A stretch of 64,000 bases of DNA. Origin: Hyphomicrobium sp. MC1 (GTDB lineage Bacteria; Pseudomonadota; Alphaproteobacteria; Rhizobiales; Hyphomicrobiaceae). Both the position numbers and the translations under genes were made by a program. Within the stretch, counting starts at the first letter, position 1. Every line of letters begins with the position of its first letter. The stretch spans positions 620,001 to 684,000 of the forward strand of contig NC_015717.1 of the NCBI RefSeq assembly GCF_000253295.1, read 5' to 3'. The notes beneath the pieces were generated by a model. The model was not told where the DNA came from. It saw only the letters and a list, made by a program, of their open reading frames with translations, and searched no databases. Below are positions 36,503 to 44,748 of this stretch, piece after piece.

Positions 36503-36798
36503 TTGCCCAACGCATTCTTTGAATTCCTCGCTAAAATTCGTTCAGCAGAACACGGCCTCAAGCCGGAAAATCTGGCGTCCTTGTACGTACGGGGCGGAAT
36601 GCTCGCGACGGCCGCATAAAAGCATGGTCGTGCCTATCGTTGATCACTCATTGTAACGGCGGAGCAGAGGCTGTTAGGCTTCGCCTTCCCCGTGAAGTGC
36701 AGTGCGCCCCTCCACTACACTTTCGCGATCGGCCGCGTGTCGGCGTTCACAAATGAAATCCAGTACGTCCGGGTATTCGACCGGAGACGGAGAGATTT
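36503..36798. other. Intergenic region upstream of molybdoenzyme gene, with a dyad
   Basis: About 296 bases with no supported gene. At 36695-36722 AAGTGCAGTG and CACTACACTT are inverted repeats (nine of ten positions) with an eight-base spacer, 77 bases before the start codon, a candidate operator. The end holds a strong GGAGACGGAGAG ribosome site for the next gene. Confidence 0.35.
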
Positions 36799-38202
36799 AT
36801 GAACCACGACGTCATTTCTCGTCGCGAGCACGACGGTGATAGCTCGGCGATCGACCGCCGTCGTTTTTTTCTTGGCGCTACGGGGGTCACAGCGGCAGGG
36901 ATGCTGGCTGCGAACAATGTGAGCGCGGCTGCTCAGGCAGTATCCGCGCCGGAGAAGCCGAGACTAAGTTTTCGGCATGGCGGCAGTGGGCCATCCCGTT
37001 ATCATCCCTCGTTCGTGAAGGACGTCGGTCTGCTCACCGACCTCAACGCCACGAACCAAGGAGGGGCGTGGTGGAACTTCGATACGTACATTACGCCAGT
37101 CGAAGAATTCTACATTCGCAACGAATATCCGACCCCGCGTGCGGAGATCGATCAGCGCGTCGATCCGCGATTCTGGCGTCTCAAAATCCATGGCGACGCG
37201 ATCGAGCGGCCGCTTGAACTCACATACGATGACATCCTCAGGATGCCGTCGCGGTCGATCGTCAGCGTCATGCAGTGTGCTGGGAATGGCCGGTCGCTGT
37301 TTTGGGAACAGCAGGACATGCTGTCGTCGCCAACCAAGGTATCAGGAAACGGCTGGGGGCTTGGCGGCGTAGGACAGGCAGAATGGCAGTACGTACCGAT
37401 GAGCGAGATTCTCGGCCGCGTCGGCCTGAAGGCCAATGCCAAGAGCGTGCTTTTCTGGTCGGGAGTCGATGGCAAGGCGCCGAACATTCAATCCGATACC
37501 GGCAGACCGCTTCCAATCAGTGAACTGATCGAGCGCGGCGAGGACATCGGCCTGGCCTTCAAGATGAACGGCATGCCGTTGCCACCGGATCACGGCGCAC
37601 CAGTCCGGGCTCTCGTGCCGGGCTGGTGTGGCGGCGCATCGACGAAATGGCTAACCGAAATCAAAATTGCGTCGCACGATTTCTGGGTGCGGTTGAACAC
37701 AATTGGCCACTCCATGGTTGGGCCAGACTATCCGCCGCCGAAACCGTCCAGCGAAGACGAGTTTAGATTTGTCACGCCGAAGAACGTCATCGGTGTTCCG
37801 GTGACATGGCATACATCGCGGTCCATGCTTGCAATACCGTTGGTGCTCGCCAAGCAACCGCAGATGCCATCCAACTATCCCCTCGATCGCGGCAAACTTC
37901 CGGTCATGCCGTCGGGTCCGCAAACATTACGAGGATATGCTTGGGCGCCGCACTGGGGCGTGAAACGCGTCGATGTGCGCGTCAACGGCGGCCAATGGGA
38001 GCCAGCGCGCATCATCGATCATCAGCCTAACCGCTATACTTGGGTGAGGTTCGAAGTCCCGTTGTCGCCTCTACCGGGGACATATCTCATCGAAACGTGC
38101 GTGGTCGATGGGCGGGGCGATCGCCAACCTGCGCGGGTGCCCTATAATGCGGGCGGCTATGATTTTTCCGCCATTCCCAAATTCTTCGTTCGATTTTCCT
38201 GA
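36799..38202 (+). CDS. Sulfite oxidase family molybdopterin oxidoreductase, Tat-exported
   Basis: A 467-residue periplasmic molybdoenzyme. The N-terminus has a twin-arginine signal (DRRRFFLGATGVTAAGML). The Mo-ligating cysteine is Cys160 in SVMQCAGNGRSLFWEQ, and the C-terminal third is the dimerisation domain (TLRGYAWAPHWGVKRVDVRV). Family members oxidise sulfite or act as SoxC sulfane dehydrogenase subunits. No cytochrome c partner (SorB or SoxD) is adjacent, so its electron acceptor and exact substrate are open. A strong ribosome site precedes the ATG at 36799. Confidence 0.9.
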   Translation: MNHDVISRREHDGDSSAIDRRRFFLGATGVTAAGMLAANNVSAAAQAVSAPEKPRLSFRHGGSGPSRYHPSFVKDVGLLTDLNATNQGGAWWNFDTYITPVEEFYIRNEYPTPRAEIDQRVDPRFWRLKIHGDAIERPLELTYDDILRMPSRSIVSVMQCAGNGRSLFWEQQDMLSSPTKVSGNGWGLGGVGQAEWQYVPMSEILGRVGLKANAKSVLFWSGVDGKAPNIQSDTGRPLPISELIERGEDIGLAFKMNGMPLPPDHGAPVRALVPGWCGGASTKWLTEIKIASHDFWVRLNTIGHSMVGPDYPPPKPSSEDEFRFVTPKNVIGVPVTWHTSRSMLAIPLVLAKQPQMPSNYPLDRGKLPVMPSGPQTLRGYAWAPHWGVKRVDVRVNGGQWEPARIIDHQPNRYTWVRFEVPLSPLPGTYLIETCVVDGRGDRQPARVPYNAGGYDFSAIPKFFVRFS

Positions 38203-38223
38203 GATTTTCGGATGCAGAGAGGT

Positions 38224-39156
38224 TCACTGCGATTGGCGTGCAGCTATTTCCGTGAGCGAAGCTCTGCTCAGACCAGGACGTGAGACTTCCGGGTTTGCTG
38301 CTCTTCTGTTGTTGTCCTGCACAGCGCGCATATACGCCCACAGATAGGGCTCGTAATTCCTTGCGAAGGATGCTCCGACCCGAGGATTGAGTTCGAAAAT
38401 CATCGGCGTCTCATCTTTGAGCTTAAAGTTAAAGCATGCGCATCCGGTGTAAGAGAGGTCTGCGAAAATGCTGGCAAGCTCCGATGGTATGTACCCGCCT
38501 AAGTCTTCAACGCAGAACGGATGGTTTTGCGCCGACTTTGTGTAAGTATCACTGTTGAACAGATATTTGTATGTTTTCACGTAAACCAGACGGCCGGCGA
38601 CGCAGATCGCGTGCGTAGCATATTCCTCGGCACCTGGAACGTACTCTTGAAAATAGAAGTCGGGATCGTGGATCCTATCCGTCTCTGACCTCTTCGTGAT
38701 GATGCGGGTATGGATTCCATATTCATCGACGCGCCGCTTTTGAATGAAGGGCAATTCCAATTCGCTCGGTGAGCCTACGCGTGGAATGCAGTTCGCATAT
38801 CCACACTCCATCATCAGCGCGTTGAAGACGATCTTATCGTCTATTGCTTTTGCGATGTGCTCTTCTGGAAAGATGCATTTGTGCCGAACCTGCGGGCAAT
38901 CTCGCAGTATGGCGTAGTCTTCCATTGAGAATGGCAATATGAAATCGAATTCCGATTCCAGCACAGTATCTCGATTGAATTCTTTTTCCAGGAATGTGAT
39001 TTTCGGCCGTGTTCCGATCGGCTCGGGCGCCGCGACAGTGCGGGGACGTTTCCAAAAGTGTTTTTTCTTTTTTTGGGGCGGTGCTGTCAGGCAAGCATGC
39101 TTAGTCGTGAGAATTTCTCGCCAATCGCGTCGGCCGCCCAGCAATATTGTCGGCAT
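38224..39156 (-). CDS. ATP-grasp domain protein, orphan
   Basis: A 310-residue protein with an ATP-grasp-like fold. The A-loop region DDKIVFNALMMECGYANCIP (106-125), a lysine in LPFIQKRRVDEYGIHTR, the FQEYVPGAEEYATHA segment (169-182) and the metal-binding Glu/Asn/Arg triad in MIFELNPRVGASF (Glu255, Asn257, Arg259) match carbon-nitrogen ligases of this superfamily. The N-terminal part is not recognised. GGAG lies eight bases before the ATG. The gene is more A+T-rich than its surroundings. A small Cys-rich ORF ends three bases upstream. Substrate is unknown; acquisition by transfer is plausible. Confidence 0.75.
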   Translation of the reverse strand: MPTILLGGRRDWREILTTKHACLTAPPQKKKKHFWKRPRTVAAPEPIGTRPKITFLEKEFNRDTVLESEFDFILPFSMEDYAILRDCPQVRHKCIFPEEHIAKAIDDKIVFNALMMECGYANCIPRVGSPSELELPFIQKRRVDEYGIHTRIITKRSETDRIHDPDFYFQEYVPGAEEYATHAICVAGRLVYVKTYKYLFNSDTYTKSAQNHPFCVEDLGGYIPSELASIFADLSYTGCACFNFKLKDETPMIFELNPRVGASFARNYEPYLWAYMRAVQDNNRRAANPEVSRPGLSRASLTEIAARQSQ

Positions 39157-39159
39157 CGC

Positions 39160-39342
39160 TCACTCCGAAAAATATAACGATCCGTATACGCTGGCATATG
39201 TCTTATGGGCTAGTCTATCTGTGCAGAGATAAATGTTTGTGTTGGGATCTTTGTCTCGTTCAATAGGGAAAACACGCACAGCCGTTGCGGGATTTTCTCT
39301 CTGATCTGGGCAGATTATGCATCTGCAGTGCGATTGACTCAT
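39160..39342 (-). CDS. Small cysteine-rich ORF upstream of ATP-grasp gene
   Basis: A possible 60-residue protein starting MSQSHCRCIICPDQ, with Cys-x-Cys-x2-Cys near its N-terminus, a fourth cysteine in NIYLCTDRL, and an aromatic C-terminus (KTYASVYGSLYFSE). The stop is three bases before the ATP-grasp start, suggesting one transcript. There is no clear ribosome site; a longer frame starts at 39444. It may be a metal-binding partner or a peptide substrate, but it may also be non-coding. Confidence 0.35.
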   Translation of the reverse strand: MSQSHCRCIICPDQRENPATAVRVFPIERDKDPNTNIYLCTDRLAHKTYASVYGSLYFSE

Positions 39343-39449
39343 GAACTGATGACGCTGTGCTCGGTAATGGCGCTCTCGGCCATCGCACATGCTGCCCGCA
39401 ATACAGGCTAACTGACAGGCGTTTTTCAACGTTGCATTAAACAAAAAAG

Positions 39450-39481
39450 AAAAACCCGCCGGGAGGAGCGGCGGGTTTTTT
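39450..39481 (-). terminator. Rho-independent terminator
   Basis: AAAAACCCGCCG (39450-39461) pairs with CGGCGGGTTTTT (39469-39480) around GGAGGAG. On the minus strand the stem ends in a U-tract (TTTTTCTTTTTTG). It lies 32 bases past the stop of the small exported protein gene at 39513. On the plus strand it could also stop read-through. Confidence 0.85.
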
Positions 39482-39512
39482 AGGACAAGCGAGGGTCTGC
39501 TATCGTTAGTGG

Positions 39513-39794
39513 TTAGTGAGGGATCTGCTCGTACTGAAGGCGGACGAGCGAGTCATCGTGACCGCGCGAGGCCGAGGCATCAACATCCGGCTGAGCCGAG
39601 TTGCCGTACTGCTGCAGCTGCTGCTGGACGATCGATGCGTCTGAACCGTTTTCTGCACCCGAGTAGCTCGGGACGCCGCGATCGCTGATCTGCTGGTTCA
39701 CGATTTCCGGAAGCGATTCGGCGTTTGCGGGGACACCGTAAAGAGCGAACGCACCGGCAACGACTGCGAGGGAAAGAATCTTGTGCATTGACAT
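39513..39794 (-). CDS. Small exported hypothetical protein
   Basis: A 93-residue protein with a clear signal peptide (HKILSLAVVAGAFALYGVPANA, cleaved before ES). The mature region is hydrophilic and Gln/Ser-rich (IVQQQLQQYGNSA), with no cysteine and no known domain. The ATG at 39794 is favoured since GGGAG lies eight bases upstream; ATG at 39800 is two bases from it and too close. A strong terminator follows, so it is a monocistronic, probably well-expressed gene. Confidence 0.65.
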   Translation of the reverse strand: MSMHKILSLAVVAGAFALYGVPANAESLPEIVNQQISDRGVPSYSGAENGSDASIVQQQLQQYGNSAQPDVDASASRGHDDSLVRLQYEQIPH

Positions 39795-40252
39795 AGCCAT
39801 TACTCCCAAAGAGCTTTGATTTATTTTCCGCTGCTTTCGGGTCTCATTGGCTCGTGAGCAGCTGACCGATAATTTGGTCCGCTCACGTTTCTTTCGCTAT
39901 CGCACAAAGGTTCGTAAAACGGCGACGTTGGGATGAGTGCAGGAGACAATCGTTTCTGAACGCTATACGTAGGTATATTGCGCCAACCGCGGCGCGTGCG
40001 GATTATCCATGCGATGCGGCCTGAATGGGCGCTGATGCCTTCAATTTCAGATTTCCAATTTTAGAATTCGGCAGCCGACTATCATCGATCCGGTTTCTTG
40101 GTCTGATCGCCGTTCGTGCTAATCCGCAACCGCCCCGGCGAATATGAAAGAATGTTGCCTTTTGCCCCACTACCTTCGTCGCACTTCGGATCGGCGGCGT
40201 GGTCAATGGTCTCCGCTGATGGTTGCCTTGCATCTCGATTGGAGCGTGTCTC
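39795..40252. other. 458-bp intergenic region without a supported gene
   Basis: This divergent space serves the small exported protein (minus strand) and oxalate decarboxylase (plus strand). It is A+T-rich in parts (e.g. TTCAATTTCAGATTTCC, 40039-40055), consistent with promoters. I see no RNA gene, repeat or clear operator. Confidence 0.3.
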
Positions 40253-41512
40253 ATGAACGAAATCTCCCGCAGAAATATTCTCGCGATCGCGGCGGCGACC
40301 GGCACGTTGGCATCTTCAGCGGCAGCGCGTGCAGCGACGTTTGGAAATCCCGATCAGCCGGCTGAAGGCGCAATCAACGCCAATCCTGGTGGGCTGTCGG
40401 ATCCGGGTCCTAAGAACCCGATCATCAATAGTCAGTTTCCGTCTTTCGAAAGTCCGCCGCCAACGGATGTCGGCGGCATGCCGCTCTTCTGGGGATCGTT
40501 CAACAATGCGCAGAAGCGCATCCAGAATGGTGGATGGGCTCGGCAGTTAACGCAGGCCGACTTCGCTATTTCCGAGGCGGTGTCGGGTGTGAATATGCGG
40601 CTTGGGCCGGGCGGTGTTCGCGAGATGCACTGGCACTTGGCAGCCGAGTGGGCGATCATGACGAACGGCCGCTGCCGCGTGACCGTTCTTGACCCGGAGG
40701 GTCATGCCTACGTTGATGACGTTGGACCGGGCGATCTTTGGTATTTTCCGGCGGGCTTCCCGCACTCGCTTCAGGGCCTTGGTCCTGACGGGGCAGAGTT
40801 CGTGCTGGTTTTCGACGAAGGCCGGCAATCGGAATACAGCACGTTGCTGGTCACCGATTGGCTTGCGCATACGCCACCCGATGTCTTGGCTGCAAATTTT
40901 GGCGTGCCGAAAGACGTCTTCAAGAATATTCCGCTGCAGGATCTCTGGATATTCCAGGGCAAGGAGCCGGGGCCGCTCGCTGCCGATCAAGCGGCTGTCG
41001 CGTCGGGCGGGACGCCGCCCAATCCGTTTACCTTTAAGCTCGGATCGTCGAAGCCGGTCAAAGCCAATCCTTCGGGTGAACTGCGCATGGCCGACAGTTC
41101 GATCTTCAAAGCCTCAAAGACGATCGCTGCGGCGATGGAGGTTTTGAAGCCGGGCGCCGTGCGTGAAATGCACTGGCATCCGAACGCAGACGAGTGGCAG
41201 TACTGGATGGAAGGCGAGGGCCGCATGACTGTGTTCGATGCCGGACCGCATGCTGTCACGGCTGACTTCAGGCCGGGGGACGTCGGCTACGTCAAGAAGA
41301 GCCAAGGGCATGTGATTCAGAACGTCGGCAAGACCGACCTCAAGTTCATGGCTGTCTTCAAAGTCCCCGACTATCAGGAGATCAGCCTATCCGATTGGCT
41401 GACCCATACGCCGCCGTCTCTTGTGGCGCAGCACCTCAACATCGATGTCGCAGACATCGCGAAATTCCCAAGCGACGCGCCGGGAATCGTACCGGGCAAG
41501 GTGCCCGGGTAG
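40253..41512 (+). CDS. oxdC: Bicupin oxalate decarboxylase, Tat-exported
   Basis: A 419-residue bicupin that splits oxalate to formate and CO2 with manganese. It carries a Tat signal (ISRRNILAIAAATGTLASS). Site 1 ligands are His126, His128, Glu132 (MHWHLAAEW) and His171 (GFPHS); site 2 ligands His307, His309, Glu314 (MHWHPNADEW) and His353 (GHVIQ). The mobile lid reads SEYST at 193-197 where B. subtilis OxdC has SENST; the catalytic Glu194 is kept. The C-terminal-domain glutamate (Glu333 in OxdC) appears replaced by Ala367 (KFMAVFK). ATG at 40253. No formate-handling gene is adjacent. Confidence 0.93.
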   Translation: MNEISRRNILAIAAATGTLASSAAARAATFGNPDQPAEGAINANPGGLSDPGPKNPIINSQFPSFESPPPTDVGGMPLFWGSFNNAQKRIQNGGWARQLTQADFAISEAVSGVNMRLGPGGVREMHWHLAAEWAIMTNGRCRVTVLDPEGHAYVDDVGPGDLWYFPAGFPHSLQGLGPDGAEFVLVFDEGRQSEYSTLLVTDWLAHTPPDVLAANFGVPKDVFKNIPLQDLWIFQGKEPGPLAADQAAVASGGTPPNPFTFKLGSSKPVKANPSGELRMADSSIFKASKTIAAAMEVLKPGAVREMHWHPNADEWQYWMEGEGRMTVFDAGPHAVTADFRPGDVGYVKKSQGHVIQNVGKTDLKFMAVFKVPDYQEISLSDWLTHTPPSLVAQHLNIDVADIAKFPSDAPGIVPGKVPG

Positions 41513-41609
41513 TTCCCGGCATCGGCGCCGAACCATCATAATAAATCATTGGACTATGGCCGGCCCGGCGTACAAGACCGCGGCGGCCATGGTTTCTTCC
41601 GGTTTAAAC

Positions 41610-42101
41610 ATGTCTCGAATCTTTGCAGCGCTCATCGCGGGCGCCATCGCGATTACGCTAAATTCGCTGCTGCTGCGCGCTGCCGATCTCATTTCGCTGG
41701 CGACGGCGCATGGTGGATTGTTCCGGCTGCTCCAGATAACGACCGGCATTCACTTGCCCGCGACGACTGCATTCCGATGGGAATTTCACGCGGCCGTCGG
41801 CGTGGCGATGGCTATCGTTTATGCGTTCGTTCTGGAGCCCTACCTTCCAGGTTCTTCCGTTATGAAGGGGCTTCTCTATGCCCTTGCCGTATGGGTGCTC
41901 AACGCCGCGGTGGTGTTGCCGCTCACGGGTGAAGGGTTCGCTGGGTCGCGGCATCTGACGGTTGCGGGCATGGCTTGGTTTGCCGCGGCGCATACCGCAT
42001 TTTTCGTCTGCCTTGCGCTGTTCTATGCGCGCTTTTTCGGCAAAGCGCGTGCCCGCGGCGCGAGCGGGCGGCAGGGGAGACTTATGGTCGATGGCGGCTA
42101 A
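41610..42101 (+). CDS. Small integral membrane protein, unknown
   Basis: A 163-residue protein with about four membrane helices (IFAALIAGAIAITLNSLLL, AAVGVAMAIVYAFVLE, LLYALAVWVLNAAVVLPL, GMAWFAAAHTAFFVCLALFYARF). The C-terminus is basic and Gly-rich. I do not recognise a specific family. The ATG at 41610 (MSRIFAAL) is preferred because it precedes the first helix; ATGs at 41589 and 41556 are alternatives. It lies 97 bases after oxalate decarboxylase on the same strand. Confidence 0.65.
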   Translation: MSRIFAALIAGAIAITLNSLLLRAADLISLATAHGGLFRLLQITTGIHLPATTAFRWEFHAAVGVAMAIVYAFVLEPYLPGSSVMKGLLYALAVWVLNAAVVLPLTGEGFAGSRHLTVAGMAWFAAAHTAFFVCLALFYARFFGKARARGASGRQGRLMVDGG

Positions 42102-42304
42102 AGTCGGCGTTTTTAACGTGACACAAATCAAACGTGCATAAATTCGTTCTGTTATGGAATTTTTATCCGCGCCGCGTGATGCTGGGTCTTGAGACTGTGC
42201 TGGCGCGCGACATATTTCGAGAGGCCGCATAGTTCAGCGCCAAATGTTTCGGACGCTGTCCTGCAAGGAACAGTCGGTCCAGTGAGTAGCAAGGCCGTGT
42301 ACCC

Positions 42305-42850
42305 GTGAGACGTGTCGTCTATCCAATATTGGCAATTGTAGCGGTCATTCCGGCCGCCGGGCGAGCTGACGCTATTGCGGATTGTAACGACAGTGCCAAT
42401 CTGGCCCGGCAAATTCGCGGTTGCACGAAAGTGATCGGGCGCACGATGCTCGGCGATCCGCTGTCCACGGCTTATATGAACCGCGGCATTGCCTACGCCC
42501 AGCAGCATCAGCTGAAGAAGGCTATTGCGGATTTTACGTCATCGATCGACGCCAACGGGGCCAACAATTTCGCGTATTACAATCGCGGGAATGTTTATCT
42601 CGATCTGGGCAAGCCTGATCGGGCGATTCCCGATTATTCGCGCGCGATTGAGTTGGCGCCAGACATGTCTCCCGCATTTCTGAATCGAGGGCTCGCCAAC
42701 GAGATGATCGGCGACCGGACAGCCAGCATATCCGACTTCCGTGCGGCCTTGGCGCTGGAGCCGACGCTTTATGCAGCGGCGGAAGGCTTAAAACGTCTGG
42801 GCGCCGATGCAAATGGCCCTTCGCAGGCGGGCGCCCAGCCAGGCGAATAG
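42305..42850 (+). CDS. Exported tetratricopeptide-repeat protein
   Basis: A 181-residue protein starting with GTG. A signal peptide (VVYPILAIVAVIPAAGRADA) is followed by about three TPR units (STAYMNRGIAYAQQHQLKKA, NFAYYNRGNVYLDLGKPDRA, SPAFLNRGLANEMIGDRTAS). Such small periplasmic TPR proteins mediate protein contacts; a specific partner cannot be named. It is upstream of a Crp/Fnr-family gene in the same direction but 137 bases apart. Confidence 0.75.
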   Translation: MRRVVYPILAIVAVIPAAGRADAIADCNDSANLARQIRGCTKVIGRTMLGDPLSTAYMNRGIAYAQQHQLKKAIADFTSSIDANGANNFAYYNRGNVYLDLGKPDRAIPDYSRAIELAPDMSPAFLNRGLANEMIGDRTASISDFRAALALEPTLYAAAEGLKRLGADANGPSQAGAQPGE

Positions 42851-42987
42851 CTAACGCATTGCTATCGCGCAACTTTTTCGCTGTTACAAACAATTACAAA
42901 CCGTTACGCCAGCCGCATATGTGGCGAACGAACGGTCGCTAGAACCCCTGACATACCGCAGACAGTCGGCATTGCAGGAGGTTGGAC

Positions 42988-43683
42988 ATGCTGGGCGCTT
43001 CTCAGGTCATCGGAGCTAATTCCCACGGGGCACACATTGCGGCCTCGGCTGCCAGTTCTTCAAGCGACAGTTCTGCAGATCGTTTTGAGCGTGGGACGAT
43101 CCGGCGTATCGAAGCCAAAGAGCATGTTTTCTGCGATGGCGATCCGCGGACCCACGTTTTCCGCATCGAAGAAGGCGTGATTGCGCTCTCCAAGCTGCTC
43201 GGTGATGGCCGGCGGCAGATCATCGAATTTGCATATCCCGGCGATTACATCGGCCTCGGGACGCTGCGCGAGCATATTTTCGATGCTCAGGCGACGTGCC
43301 CGGCGAAAGTGCGGTGCCTGTCGGCGACCGCCCTGGAACAGGAAGCTGCCCGCGATGCTGGGTTGGCACTGAGGCTCTACAAGGCTGTCTCGGCCGAGCT
43401 CGCGGCTGCTCGCAGCCTGCTCGTGTCGGTCGGGCAGCAGAGCGCGATGGAGCGGTTGGCGGGCTTCCTTCTGAGCCTTTCCGCCCGGGCCCCTGATGGC
43501 GAAGAGAACGTCGTCAAGCTGCCGATGCGCCGTTCCGACATTGCGGATCTCTTGGGTCTCACGATCGAGACGGTCAGCCGGACGATCACGAAGCTGCGCA
43601 CGATGCACGTCATCGACGTCGTCCGCGGTACGGAAGTTCACATCCTGGACAGCGACCGTTTAGCCGAACTTGCCGGTCAGTGA
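42988..43683 (+). CDS. Crp/Fnr family regulator, FixK-like DNA-binding domain
   Basis: A 231-residue regulator with an excellent AGGAGG site seven bases before the ATG at 42988. The N-terminus is Ser/Ala-rich; the cNMP-fold domain (KEHVFCDGDPRTHVFRIEEG, IIEFAYPGDYIGLG) lacks the Arg/Ser cAMP cassette and the Fe-S cysteines of FNR. The recognition helix LGLTIETVSRTITKL carries the Glu-x-x-Ser-Arg of FNR/FixK proteins that read TTGAT-N4-ATCAA. It may therefore respond indirectly to oxygen or redox state. The upstream region contains two TTACAAAC direct repeats near 42885. Confidence 0.88.
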   Translation: MLGASQVIGANSHGAHIAASAASSSSDSSADRFERGTIRRIEAKEHVFCDGDPRTHVFRIEEGVIALSKLLGDGRRQIIEFAYPGDYIGLGTLREHIFDAQATCPAKVRCLSATALEQEAARDAGLALRLYKAVSAELAAARSLLVSVGQQSAMERLAGFLLSLSARAPDGEENVVKLPMRRSDIADLLGLTIETVSRTITKLRTMHVIDVVRGTEVHILDSDRLAELAGQ

Positions 43684-43687
43684 GGCG

Positions 43688-44218
43688 TCAGGTTTCCCGA
43701 GACTCCGTCGGCGGCGCGCTCAAGGCGGCGGAGTCGTCCAGCTTGGCCAGTGTTTCTGCGGCCTTGCTGCGGGGCGATTTGAGGCTGTGAATGAGGGACC
43801 CCAGCAGCGGTAGCAAGACTGAGCTGATCAATACCTCGCTGGCAGGATAGATATAGGCACTAGGCCCTATGGCCGGGCTTCCGACATTTTTCTCAAGGGC
43901 CGAGACACTGGATCTCCGCATTTCCTGGGCGACGGCATATTCGCGTCCAGGGCGTTGAAGCATCGCGATGATCGCGACGAGGCTTGCCAGAAGGCAGCCG
44001 ATGACGCCAACCAATGCCGCGGCGCCGATGCGGCCGAGGCTCTCTTCCAGCAGCCAATAGAGCGCTAAGCCCATAATCGCGAGCCCCAGGACGGCAAGAA
44101 TGCCGGCGAGGCCATAGAGAACGCCCTTCCTCAACGCATATCGGATGTAGCTGTCCGCAACGACGGCGTCAGCCGTCGCCAGTTTATCGAGGTCGCGGGC
44201 AAGACTTGGCAGATCCAC
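43688..44218 (-). CDS. Membrane protein, phage-holin-superfamily-like
   Basis: A 176-residue membrane protein from a GTG start. Two strong helices (GLAGILAVLGLAIMGLALYW and AAALVGVIGCLLASLVAIIAML) are followed by a basic cytoplasmic segment and a weaker third hydrophobic stretch (VLISSVLLPLLGSLI). The helix pair with a short linker resembles the Phage_holin_3_6-type family of chromosomal proteins, which are mostly not phage-derived. No phage genes surround it. It is convergent with the FixK-like regulator, four bases apart. Confidence 0.6.
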   Translation of the reverse strand: MDLPSLARDLDKLATADAVVADSYIRYALRKGVLYGLAGILAVLGLAIMGLALYWLLEESLGRIGAAALVGVIGCLLASLVAIIAMLQRPGREYAVAQEMRRSSVSALEKNVGSPAIGPSAYIYPASEVLISSVLLPLLGSLIHSLKSPRSKAAETLAKLDDSAALSAPPTESRET

Positions 44219-44322
44219 GAGATGTCCGTGCAGATATGAGGGCTATGTTGTGCCCCTGGATATATCAGAACGTTTTATAATAAGCGAACGGACGCGAAGC
44301 GTCAGTTCAACGAGAACGCTGC

Positions 44323-44529
44323 TCAGTTCTTCACTTTCCGGTTTGTCTTCCGGTTCATGTACCAATCGGACAGCGTTTCCCAGAATGCGGCGACGGCGAC
44401 GATGATCGTAATCAGAAATAGTGCAACAACCATCTGGATGACGTCAAAATTGACGGCGTCTTCGGCGACGAACCAGCCTGCGATGGCAGCCGCCAGGAAC
44501 ATCACAGGACGAAGAAGAAGGTTCACCAT
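44323..44529 (-). CDS. Small two-helix membrane protein
   Basis: A 68-residue protein with two hydrophobic helices (PVMFLAAAIAGWFVAED and IQMVVALFLITIIVAVAAFW) and a basic C-terminus (NRKTNRKVKN). ATG at 44529 with a GGAG site upstream. The family is unknown to me; the size and layout fit small stress-related or accessory membrane proteins. A GACGC/GCGTC hairpin lies downstream at about 44291-44303. Confidence 0.6.
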   Translation of the reverse strand: MVNLLLRPVMFLAAAIAGWFVAEDAVNFDVIQMVVALFLITIIVAVAAFWETLSDWYMNRKTNRKVKN

Positions 44530-44748
44530 CTCAAAGGTCTCCAAGACCAATATTTTCCAGCGCTTCTTATAACATGGCTCGAGGACCTAGTGCTTGATTC
44601 CGGTCAAGATATTTGCCCGATATTGTTAAGGTTCCGGTGACAGGGAAGGGCTCTTGCACCGGGGCGACGCGGGTCTTAAGGACATGGGCGACCGCATATC
44701 GGACAGCCGGGGCGGGCCTTCTCAAACTCAATTGTCGGGACTCATCGC

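Noticed and set aside
38224..39444. A definite graspetide biosynthesis cluster
   Set aside because: No core-peptide repeat, protease or transporter is present, and the ATP-grasp motifs are generic; kept only as a speculative finding.
43688..44218. Prophage remnant suggested by a holin-like membrane protein
   Set aside because: No integrase, lysin, structural gene or attachment site is nearby; chromosomal members of this family are common.
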